From assembly GCA_009663005.1 (NCBI GenBank), contig CM018895.1, positions 14,381,723 to 14,396,722 of the forward strand: a stretch of DNA of 15,000 nucleotides, read 5' to 3'. The position numbers and the translations under genes were made by a program. The DNA is from Actinidia chinensis. Lineage: Eukaryota > Streptophyta > Magnoliopsida > Ericales > Actinidiaceae. This document shows positions 1-7,779 of this stretch, piece after piece; within the stretch, counting starts at the first letter, position 1; every line of letters begins with the position of its first letter. The notes beneath the pieces are model-generated. The model saw only the letters and a list, made by a program, of their open reading frames with translations. It had not been told where the DNA came from and did not search any database.

Positions 1-354
1 TTGTCCTTTAAAGAAAACGAAAAGAGTTTTAAAAGTAAGACTTTTCGAGGACATGAGTTGTCTTGAAATATGGAGCATGCATACTCAAAATCTTTCAGAT
101 GTGTATATGGTCTTTCAGACTCACAACCATGAAATTGTGGCAAGGTTTGTAGCATTCCCAATTTGGATTCAGAATGGTGTGATGGGTGTTTGTCGTGTAG
201 GGTTCATGTAATCCCTCATTGTGCATATTTGGGCCTTAACTTTCCCATCATTACTAGCCCTTTCGTGGTCTTCTACTATTCTATCTACCCCATGTTACCC
301 GTTATGTGCCCTACCTAGGACATGTCCTAGAGGATCTTGTTCATGTTGATCCAT
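1..354 (-). pseudogene. Degenerate gag (capsid) N-terminal region, Athila/Tat type
   Basis: Gag would form the virus-like particle that packages element RNA in the cytoplasm. The frame can open at the ATG at 354-352 (MDQHEQDPLG...) but meets a stop after 19 codons. Homology resumes in other frames. MRDYMNPTRQTP, near 185-225, matches the conserved start of Athila-type gag, where TMRDYxxPTR precedes a proline-rich stretch. Between 110 and 1, pieces reading HLKDFEYACSIFQDNSCP and LLLKLFSFSLKDK match the Retrotrans_gag core (KEFEEVCxTFQDQ, then LKLFPFSLKDKA). The rest runs out of the window. At least two frameshifts and one stop make it non-functional as written. The family match is from recognised motifs, not a search. 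Confidence 0.6.
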
Positions 355-530
355 GGTATAAGTTAAAAAAGGAGCTCAAATTAAAATTCTATTATAACAA
401 TGAGTGCAATTATAATTATTAGGTGACCTTAATTATAATTTACATAAATAAGGATTAATACTGGTTGGATTAGGAGTTCTTGTTTATGTAAGAAGCCAAA
501 TCATACTTATCCTTTGGTTCTTGCTATAGC

Positions 531-540
531 CTTTATAGCA
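531..540 (-). promoter_or_regulatory. TATA-like box of element A LTR
   Basis: The minus strand reads TGCTATAAAG here, close to the plant TATA consensus. It lies about 350 bases from the inferred LTR start and downstream of the duplicated block, as expected for an LTR core promoter. There is no experimental support, and AT-rich sequence gives such matches by chance. Confidence 0.4.
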
Positions 541-554
541 GGTAAGGTTACAAC

Positions 555-655
555 AGCTAAGGTTACGAGATATTTTGAGATTCACATTTTAGGGATTGTC
601 CCACGCACTCTATTAGTAGCTAAGGTTACGAGATATTTTGAGATTCACGTTTTAG
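555..655. repeat. Direct repeat of 38 bp, two copies 63 bp apart
   Basis: Copies at 555-592 and 618-655 begin AGCTAAGGTTACGAGATATT and differ at one base of 38 (A or G at the 30th or 31st position). They lie in the presumed U3 of element A, just upstream of its TATA-like box. Short tandem duplications in U3 are common enhancer units in plant LTRs, but a recent local duplication without function would look the same. Confidence 0.85.
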
Positions 656-891
656 TAAAAGAATAAGACCCCTAGCAGTTATGACCCCACTCTCTCTGGA
701 GTAAGGCGTGTGTGAGGAATACAACAGAATATTGGAGGTTGTGATCAAGTGGCTAATACATGTTGCTACTCAGAATCAACGAGGGTATGCTTCTAATCAT
801 GTAGATTAGTCTTTGCTATATCAAAAAAGAATTTTTCGTATTATGCGTATGCGCTATAACTGGATCGTGAGAAATTTTGTAGTCCCCAACA

Positions 892-1180
892 CACTCATCT
901 TAGAGTCTGGTACACATCTCCTCATAATTTGATTTGGGCAATATTTGAAAAAATAAGGGTCATCAAAGAAAATTTTCTTCACCTCTATCAAAAAATTTCT
1001 CTTGTCTTGAGGACTCCAATGTTCAGGGACTTGGCCTAGGACAAGGTAATTTGAAATATCCGCATACCAAGGGCCAATCGAAAGAGAAAAAGGTTGCTTA
1101 TCGAGAAAAATGTCAACAATAAGCACATTGGTTGACATATCCACCACAAGTCGGGGCAAATGGTCCGCTACCACACCCAT
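892..1180 (-). pseudogene. Integrase N-terminal region, cut by element A
   Basis: Integrase would join the cDNA to host DNA. The reading from 1180 gives VVADHLPRL, then GPWYADISNYLVLG, then HWSPQDKRNFLIEVKKIFFD and KYCPNQIMRRCVPD. These are the linker and start of the integrase zinc-binding region of Athila/Tat elements, in the usual order with few losses. The expected continuation (a C-H-rich segment reading like FCHxxxxGGHFS) is missing because the LTR of element A begins at 891. No catalytic core is present. At the other end the frame joins RNase H almost directly, apparently lacking about 20 codons between the ...RLIRW motif and VVADHL. Inactive. Confidence 0.75.
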
Positions 1181-1194
1181 CGTATGAGACGTGG

Positions 1195-1459
1195 CTTTGC
1201 ATCTTGTTGGGTCATTAAATACTTTAAAGCCACATGGTCAGTAAAGACCACGATAGGTGATCCAATTGAGGTTGGACCAAAACTTATCTAGGGTTAAAAC
1301 TATCACCAACAATTCTAATTCTATCATAGTGTAATTCAATTGAGCATCATTCAGAGTTCGGCTAGTATAGTAGATACTAGGTTTCTTTTTTCTCCTTTGT
1401 CCCAAGACTGCCCCTATAGCATAATCGCTCGCATCACACATGAGCTTATAATGAAGGCT
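1195..1459 (-). pseudogene. RNase H domain of element B pol
   Basis: RNase H removes the RNA strand of the RNA-DNA hybrid during reverse transcription. The segment reads MCDASDYAIGAVLGQ, with the first catalytic Asp of the retroelement RNase H present. YYTSRTLNDAQLNYT and ELELLVIVLTLDKF follow, where ELE replaces the usual EKE. After a frameshift near 1240-1260 it continues as FTDHVALKYLMTQQDAKPRL, keeping the TDH motif that carries another active-site Asp. A second frame break near 1455 separates it from RT. All main motifs are visible, but not in one frame. Confidence 0.75.
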
Positions 1460-2128
1460 CTAATTGGGTGGTAGCATGATAGGGGATGAGGTTAGCATGG
1501 TTTTAAACTTTGAAAAAGCAACCTCATAAGCCCTTGTCCACTCAAAAGGAGTGTCTTTTGTAAGCAGGGAACATAAAGAACGAGAGATGGAACTAAAGTC
1601 CTTTATGAACCGGCAATAAAATCTCGCATGGTCGAGGAATGAGCGCACGTCTTTCACGCATTTTGAGGAGGGTACGTTAGAGATCAACTCGATCTCTGAT
1701 TTGTCCACCTCTACTCCCTTGGCAGACACAATCTGTCCCAACCCTATTCTATGAGTGACCATAAAATGACACTTCTCCCAATTTGGCACAAGATTATTCT
1801 CCTCACACCTCTCCAACACTAACTTTAAGTGTTGAAGGCAAGACTCGAATGAGTCTCTAAAAATAGAGCAGTCATCCATGAACACTTCTACCACCTTTTT
1901 TATGAGATCACTAAATATTTCCATCATGCACCTTTGAAATATGCCCAAGGCATTGCACAACCTAAAAGGCATCCGTTAATAGGCAAAAGTGCCAAAAGGG
2001 CATGTAAATGTCATCTTCTCTTGATCCTCTAAAGCAATCTTGATTTGGTTGTACCCCGTATACCCATCAAGAAAATAATAAAATGATTGACCAACAACAA
2101 TCTCCAAGATTTGATCAATGAAGGGGAG
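1460..2128 (-). pseudogene. Reverse transcriptase fragment of element B, Athila/Tat type
   Basis: Reverse transcriptase copies the element RNA into DNA inside the particle. On the minus strand from 2128 it reads LPFIDQILE, YYFLDGYTGYNQI, EDQEKMTFTCPFGTFAY, then a stop (TAA, 1978-1976). A long open stretch from 1972 follows: MPFRLCNALGIFQRCMM, VVEVFMDDCSIF with the catalytic DD pair, NWEKCHFM, GQIVSAKGVEVDKSEI, then a thumb and connection ending FEWTRAYEVAFSKFK. In the usual CNAPATFQRCM motif this copy has CNALGIFQRCM. The N-terminal fingers, ending near DHFP, are absent because chromovirus C is inserted there. They should continue beyond C's second LTR, outside the window. Confidence 0.85.
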
Positions 2129-3914
2129 TGTAACACCCCGAATCCGTAAATTTCATAAATCATAAGGAGCACGATGGTTATGCCAATTAAGTAACGTAAT
2201 TAGAGACTAAGATCAAAAGGACCAAAAATTAAGTTAGAGTAATTCAAGACTTTAAGACTTTAAGTTTTCGCCAAGTTTTTCCTCTTGGCGTTCGAACGTC
2301 CATATGGGGGTTCACGAACACTAAGGCCAAAATACAGATTTCAAGTCTCGATTGTTTCAAAACTGTAAGCAAAAAGTTCGAATGCCAGAGTCCAAAAATC
2401 CTTCTTAGAGTGCGAATGCCTCTAAAAGGACGTTCGAACTACAGAGTCCGAACGAATAAAAGGAGCGTTCGAACCCAATAGTTTAAAAATGACAGAAAAA
2501 GGGGAATACCGGAGTGATAATGGGAAGCCACATGGGATGATTCCCATGTGTCTCAGCAAATATATACACACCCTTCACCACTCAAACACACACCCCTACG
2601 GAGAGGGAGAGAGAGAAGAAGAGGAAAAGAAGAAGAAAGTTAAGAAAGGAAAGAGAAACTTGGGAAGTTCAATTCTTGCCATTTGATTGCAACTCAAGCT
2701 CAAATAAGCAAGGTATACACCTCAAAATACTAAAATTTAAGCAATGTAAAGTAGGGTTTTAACTTAGCTTCCAATTTAGGATCTAGTATGTTAGGGTTCA
2801 AATTTATGGTGAAATTTGAGTATGATAACTCTTTTGAGTTGTATTTTAGTATTCTATGAGTTTTCAGAAAAGATTGAAGTTGAATTGGTGTAGTTTGTGG
2901 TAAAAAAACATTCGAGCTAAGTTACTATTCACACTATCAACCCAGTAGGGGAAGAAAGCAAAATGAATGAAAGAGGAGGTTCGAACGCCAAGCGTGCGAA
3001 CGCTTACTTAGCCCTTGAACAGAGAGTTCGAACGCTAGGCTAATTTCAGACAGATTTGGCCTTTTCCTTAGAAAATTAATTGTTGCCCCCCCCAAGTTAT
3101 AAAGGGGGTTCTTTATAGATATAAATGGAGACTTAGGCATGTTAAGGAGTCTTGACATAAAACTCTAGAATATCTAAGAGTTAGTCAAGACTTTTATTAG
3201 TTAATTCGTTCTTAATTCGAAAACTTAGTATTGCGATTCCTACCTTAAGGTAGGGACACGCCAGGTTAGCAACTAACAAGAGAACTAGGTGAGTAGCATG
3301 GAGTGCTGAATAAAACTATGTATCTTCAAAAAAAAATATTTTCATTCTAAGATGAAAGCAAATGTTTTCCATGTTTCCCAAGGCATTAAAAATGATTATG
3401 TTATGCTAAAAAATGGCCATGTCTTGCAGAATTAGAAGATACAAAATTGCATTATGTTAGGTATTAGAAACCCAGGATACATGTTTAAACGAATATAAAT
3501 GTTCTAGCATGTGAAATTACATGAAAAGCAATGTATGGTTCAAGTTGTATGCATGGTGATACTCGGGGTCCTTTATAGAGGACTTTAATCAAGCCAGATA
3601 GTTCAGATGGATGGGGGACGTGAATAAGACCATCCGGACGATTAGAGATCTCTGGCCTAAAGAGACACCCATAGCCTATACGGCTAGTATGTTAGCACGA
3701 GTATTTACACCCTACGATATTGATGATTTCAAAAAGATATGAAATGTTTATGCTCCACGGTATGTTTTATTTTAAATGTCCCGCTATGTTTACGTGCGTT
3801 TAAGTTAAAAGAAATGAAATTTACAGTTTTTGCTAAATATGATATGTATGATATGAAACCAACCATGGTTATTTTATGTTCATGCATTTATGTTATTCAC
3901 AAAGTTTAGCTTAT
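2129..3914 (+). repeat. Element C 5' LTR (at least 1,786 bp)
   Basis: The stretch matches 13296-15000 from its first base (TGTAACACCCC) to the window edge, where both copies read CACAAAGTTTAGCTTAT. The true 3' end is therefore at or after 3914. It carries five exact GTTCGAAC palindromes (2290, 2432, 2467, 2979, 3026), a hairpin and TATA box (2529-2570), a GA-rich leader (about 2600-2660) and a splice-donor-like CAAG/GTATAC at 2712/2713. The copies differ mainly by one- to few-base gaps; this one is 81 bases longer over the same span. Open frames inside it are short and look accidental. Confidence 0.85.
2529..2570 (+). promoter_or_regulatory. LTR core promoter: hairpin plus TATA box
   Basis: A perfect 9-bp inverted repeat, CACATGGGA and TCCCATGTG (2529-2537 and 2542-2550, four-base loop), lies just before AAATATATACACA (2558-2570). 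A GA-rich leader starts about 30-40 bases later, a fitting place for transcription start. The other LTR keeps the hairpin with one extra C (13673-13695), but its TATA reads CAAATCTATACC (about 13704-13714). Position inside a plant LTR supports a promoter role; start sites are not shown by sequence alone. Confidence 0.6.
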
Positions 3915-3929
3915 GTTTTCGAAAACTTT

Positions 3930-4790
3930 TTCCGGGAAGCCAAAGTGAAGAACTATAGGACGAGGTTGTAAACCCCAAATGAAAGAGGCTGTTAGAGGAG
4001 AGTGCTGAAACTCTGATGCGGGTATCATATACCCAATTTCTGTGATTTCTAAGTGGAGTGCGTCCACCCAAAGTTGTTCTAAAGCGGGGGGGTGGTAACG
4101 GTGGTAAAGAATGAGCATAATGAGCTAGTGCCAACTAGAGTCAACGGGATGGCGAGATGTTGCACGATACGGAAGTAGAATGCTGCTTACTAGGAAAGAC
4201 CATTCCCACTTCCCTTTTGGATCAAGTCTTTTAGAGCGTGTGCGGGCGAGCAATAGTGTTTTTTAGATGGGTACTCTGGTATAATCGATTGAGGGGCTTA
4301 GGGATCAAGATAAGACCACATTCAATGCCTTTTGGCACTATGCTATAGGAGATGCCTTTCGGTCTATGCAATGCACGGCCATTTTTCAAAGGGGCCTAAT
4401 TTAATTTTTTAGCGACATGTGAAACGATTCTGAGGTATTCATGGACGATTTCTCAGTATATGAGGATACCTTTTGAATCATGCTTAGAGCATTTCGAGTG
4501 TGTCTGAAGGAGAGGTGAAGAAAGTCCCCTGGTTTTAAATGGAGAGAGTGTCACTTCATGGTAACGCCAAGGGTTAGTTCTTGGGCCATATTGTGTCTAG
4601 CAAAGGGATAGAGGTAGATAATCAAAGTTTATTGATTCAACCATCTACCTATTTAAGTGTGTGAAAGAATTAGATCATTTTTAGGGCCAGGCCGGATTTT
4701 ATCGTCGCTTCATGAGGGTTTGGACTATCTCGAAGACCATTGTTCAATTGCTTAAGTAGATGTACAGTTTGAGTGGACACCACAATGTTA
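3930..4790 (+). pseudogene. Reverse transcriptase of element D, Athila/Tat type, frameshifted
   Basis: The region keeps the RT motif order but changes frame many times. Visible pieces are KPKVE then RRL.NPK.KEAVR (about 3935-4000), LDAGIIYPIS (4014-4045), VVKNEHNELVPTRV (4105-4143), a WRxCxxYRKxNAATRKDH-like stretch (4150-4205), LPFLDQVLERV (about 4213-4242), FLDGYSGYN-like (4262-4290), MPFGLCNA (about 4349-4372) and MDDFSVYED (4441-4468) with the catalytic DD. LGHIVSSKGIEVDN follows (4580-4623). RT copies element RNA to DNA; this copy cannot be translated through. It is clearly more decayed than the minus-strand relative B. The N-terminal boundary is uncertain because the junction with the chromovirus LTR falls at 3915-3935. 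Confidence 0.75.
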
Positions 4791-4794
4791 GTGT

Positions 4795-5160
4795 AAGAAG
4801 CCTTTTGATAAACTTAAGGTCTTCTCACCACCGCACATGATCTCGATCACCGACTTGGTCTTTACCTTTGAGCTGAGTGTGATGCGAGTGAGGATGCAGA
4901 GTGGGGAGCTGTTTTGGGGCCAAAAGATAGAGAAGAAACCCCAAAACCCATGTATTATACTATGCGAGCAAGACACTTAATGTGCACAATTGAACTATAC
5001 ACCACCGAAAAAAAGAATTGCCTGCTTAGTCTTTGCACTCGAAAGTTGTAGGTATACTTGGCGGATTCACTGTTATTATATATACTGATCATTCCGCACG
5101 AAGTTTACCTTTGACTAAACCCGATGCAAATCCACCGACTAATTAGGTGGATTTGTGACT
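4795..5160 (+). pseudogene. RNase H domain of element D pol
   Basis: Following RT, the sequence reads FELSVMRVRMQ or, in the shifted frame, CDASEDAEWGAVLG (4870-4920). That is the RNase H start with its catalytic Asp and a two-residue insertion compared with element B (CDASDYAIGAVLG). YTTTEKxELL-like, ESxRYTWRIH-like and YTDHSA pieces follow (about 4995-5100), then a stretch matching LTKPDAN...RLIRW (5110-5155). RNase H trims RNA from the replication hybrid. Several frame changes within 300 bases rule out a continuous protein. Confidence 0.65.
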
Positions 5161-5189
5161 TGTAAGAGTTTAATATTGAGATAAAGATA

Positions 5190-6660
5190 AGAAAAGGGTT
5201 CAAAAATATTGTAGCTGACCATCGGTAAGGGGCCCCCTTCCCCTAGAATGGGGGAGGCCAATGACTCTCTACGATTAAATGAGGACTTTCATGATGAGCA
5301 ACTGTTTTCAATCAGAGCTCATACAAATCCTTCATTACCATGGTTTGCAGGACATTGCCAATTATTGGCCACCGGGGTTAGAATTCCTTTACATGGTTAG
5401 TTATGGATAGGAAAAAGTTTTTAGGCATGTGAGGTATTTTTCTGGGAAGATCAGTATTTGTTTAAGATTGTCCTGACCAAATCATACGCATGCATTCCTA
5501 ATGATGAGGGTGTGAAGAGCATTTTAGAGTTTTGTCATCACAAGCATGGGGGGGGACATTTTTCTTCACGAAAAACTATCGGCCAAATTTTGCCAAAGTG
5601 GTTTTTAGTGGCCCCCCCACCATGTTCGGGATGTCCAAGCCTTTTGACGGATGCGATAGATTCAACGGTTAGGAAGTCTGTCTAACGGCACTGATTGCTC
5701 TTACCCCTATCATATACTTGAGGTCTTCGATTGTTGGGGGGTATTGATTTAATGGGTCCTTTTCTAATTCGTTGTGGATTATCTATACATTCTAGTGGCA
5801 TAGATTACGTATACAAGTGGGTAGAGTAGAAGCTTATACAAGTCATACCAATGACCATGCTTATGTCGTGGTCAAGTTTTGAAGAAGGAATACATTTTTG
5901 CTAGATTTGGCTATGCCCCGAGTTATTATGAGCGAGGGGGCTCACATTTTTTTAATAGACCCATAGGACTCCTCATGCGCCAATAGGGAGTCATTCATCA
6001 AGTTGGCACAACTTACCATCTCAAAACCCAAGGGGCAAGTGAGTTGGCAAATAGGGAAAATCAAACAAGTCCTTGAGAAAAACTGTTAACCCCAACCGGA
6101 AAGGATTGGTCTTCGCGATTGGTGAATCATTATGGGGTATATAGGACTACAACAAACCCATTTTAGGATCCTCTCCGTATAGGATTGTTGTATGGAAAGG
6201 TGTAATCTCCGGTTTGAAATTGAGCACAAAGCGTATTGGGACATTCGCCAATTTAACATGAGTTGAGGAGGCGGGGGACATTACGTCGTTTGCCAACTGA
6301 ATGAGTTAGAGGAGATACGGAATGATGCATATGAAAACTCCAGGAATCTCAAAAGCAAGCAAAAATCTGTGCATGATCAATTAATATGCGCAAATCATTC
6401 AAAGTGGGTCAAAAGGTGCTTTTTTATAACTCCCGTTTGCATTTATTTCCGGCAAACTTCAAAGTCGTGGTCCGGGCATTTTGTGAGTGCATTGTCATTC
6501 ATATCATGGTGCGATGAAATACGAATTCGAGAAACGGAAGTGTGTTTAAAAGTCAATGGGCATCGTTTGAAGCCCTATCTTGAGCTTGGAGAACAAGAGA
6601 GGTTGAGTGTGTGGATCTACACGATCACAGCAGTTCGATTAAATTGCAAAGAATGTCTTG
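5190..6660 (+). pseudogene. Integrase of element D, full length but broken
   Basis: The linker reads GSKIL..LTIGKG (compare SKNIVADHLSRLP), then MGEANDSLRLNEDFHDEQLF (5250-5310) and the zinc-binding region EFCHHKHGGGHFSSRKT (about 5527-5577). The core follows: IDLMGPF (5745-5765, first acidic residue), DYVYKWVEA (5803-5835), VIMSEGGSHFF (5912-5952), where Glu replaces the usual second catalytic Asp, and a decayed third-residue region (about 6030-6130). The C-terminal part keeps NELEEIRNDAYENSRNLKSK (about 6299-6360) and KVNGHRLKPYLEL (6552-6590), the Athila/Tat pol ending. Length and domain order are normal for the family. Frameshifts, stops and the active-site change make it inactive. Confidence 0.75.
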
Positions 6661-6840
6661 TCGGTTGTTGTACCATAGAGTCAGGTAAGTTTATGTCTAT
6701 TACGTCGATTTTTTTTTCCCTTATTATTTTCGGTTTCTTTCGCATTTCGAGATGCTAGTCTATAGTTGGGGGGGAGTACTTAGTTTTTATTTTAGGAGTT
6801 GTTTTATTGTTCTTGTTAATTCATAGTTTCAATCATTAAA
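6661..6840 (+). other. Post-pol spacer with G-run
   Basis: After the pol ending, AT-rich sequence leads to TTGGGGGGGAGTA (about 6765-6777). A G-run of this form is common just after pol in Athila/Tat elements and resembles a polypurine tract. It is not followed by an LTR-like TG start or by sequence repeated elsewhere in the window, so I do not call a boundary here. Nothing coding is seen. Confidence 0.4.
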
Positions 6841-7091
6841 AAAAAATATGGCACTTAGCGTTCGGATGCTTGTGAAACAATTGCCACTTACCGTTCGAAC
6901 GCCTCTTAAGAGGTTTCGAACGGCGAGCCCAGGGGCGGGTTTAATTAAACTGAAAAGTTGCATCTTTTCAGTTACTTTCTTATATTGGAATCCGAGAGAA
7001 AGAGAGAGAGGAGGGAACAGGGGAAACTGCCATTTTTGAAAGGGGAAAGCACTGTTGTCAAAATTTCATCAGTTAAGTGGATCAAATCAAG
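6841..7091 (+). promoter_or_regulatory. Putative internal promoter and leader exon of element D
   Basis: In order, the block holds GTTCGG/GTTCGAAC/TTTCGAAC palindrome-type sites (6860-6922; the exact one is 6893-6900), a perfect CCTCTTAAGAGG palindrome (6902-6913), TTAATTAA (6941-6948), and a perfect 10-bp hairpin AACTGAAAAG/CTTTTCAGTT with a six-base loop (6948-6973). A weak TATA-like CTTATATTGG (6979-6988), a GA-rich leader (6993-7025) and a consensus splice donor CAAG/GTAAGT (7091/7092) follow. The same order of parts appears in the chromovirus LTR at 2290-2713. I infer a promoter for the downstream ORF; a leftover LTR fragment is the main alternative. Confidence 0.45.
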
Positions 7092-7754
7092 GTAAGTCAT
7101 GACTTTCTTACTTTGAAGGTGTAGATTTAGGGATTTCATAAGAGAAAACTAGGGTTTGAGAAATTCTAAGTTCACATGTGTTAAATCAAAACCTATACAC
7201 ACACCAATCATGATTTTCCTTTCCAATTAGTGTTGTAGGAATTGTTTTAAAGTTGTTAAACACAAAATACGAGGAATTTCATGGTTTAAAGTTTCACAAT
7301 GAACAACCTAGACTAGTGTTTGCACCCCAAGTGTTTGATGAATTGCCCCCAATAAAGAATTTACTAATTTGTGAGGGAATTTTGTTCAAACTAATCATCC
7401 ATGCTAATATTGACATGTAAGGGAGTAAGTATAGGTCAAGGGAAATGTGCAGGAAAATTAAGGCGTTACATATGCACTTCAATGTTCGGACGAAGTGTCC
7501 CCAATGAAAGAATCAATTGATTGTGAGGGAAAGGAGTGTATTCGTCATGTGTGTCGGTCATTAAGATGGAGATTTGAGTAGCTTGGAATGTTGGTAGAAC
7601 CTATAGTTTTGCATGGGAAACACATATCGTGGTAAATTTGAAGAGTTTCAATTGGATTCTGGTATTACAAAACACCCACTTTGTAGGCACATATCATTGC
7701 AGATAATTGCCTGAGTGTGTGACGTGGGTTGTATTTTTTGCTGGTTGGTTGCAG
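7092..7754 (+). other. Predicted leader intron; no gene seen
   Basis: The stretch starts with GTAAGT (7092-7097) and ends with a pyrimidine-rich run leading to GGTTGCAG (7747-7754). Both match plant splice-site consensus, and the stretch is AT-rich between them. The next ATG in a useful frame is at 7780. Short open frames inside show no recognisable domain. Splicing is predicted only from these sites and the placement before the ORF. Confidence 0.35.
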
Positions 7755-7779
7755 GGGGTGGTAATTGAAAATTGGGTAG

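Larger units (their letters stand above)
1..891 (-). mobile_element. Element A: Athila/Tat-like LTR retrotransposon, 5' end
   Basis: Reading the minus strand from 891, the homology of the surrounding integrase stops abruptly and a sequence beginning TGTTGGGGACTAC starts, as expected for a plant LTR (5'-TG). A TATA-like box, a leader and a gag-like reading frame follow in the right order down to base 1. The host flank next to it is CACTC (892-896, plus strand), the expected target-site copy. The other end lies outside the window, so the duplication cannot be checked. The element lies in the same orientation as its host, element B. Lineage rests on the gag motifs only. Confidence 0.55.
355..891 (-). 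repeat. Element A LTR plus leader
   Basis: The stretch begins TGTTGGGGACTAC on the minus strand at 891 and lies upstream of gag. It carries a duplicated 38-bp block (555-655) and, downstream of that on the minus strand, a TATA-like box (531-540): the order expected of U3 followed by a core promoter. The LTR's 3' end is not clear. I see neither a matching second copy in the window nor a convincing primer-binding site (TGGTATCAGAGC or TGGCGCCG) before the gag ATG. The AT-rich leader at about 360-480 holds nothing else I can name. Confidence 0.45.
892..2128 (-). mobile_element. Element B: Athila/Tat-type pol fragment, host of A and C
   Basis: This is a piece of one pol gene read on the minus strand in the order RT, RNase H, integrase. 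Its ends are set by two insertions: chromovirus C cuts RT at 2128/2129 just before LPFIDQ, and element A cuts integrase at 891/892 just after CVPDSKMSV. It is better preserved than the plus-strand relative D, with long open stretches of 170, 67 and 108 codons. No LTR of B lies in the window. Confidence 0.8.

Noticed and set aside
2489..2686. 65-codon frame in the chromovirus 5' LTR
   Set aside because: It spans the TATA box and GA-rich leader and is broken in the other LTR copy.
6764..6777. G-run TTGGGGGGGAGTA as a polypurine tract marking an LTR start
   Set aside because: No TG-start sequence with a second copy follows it, and it matches the common post-pol G-run of Athila/Tat elements.
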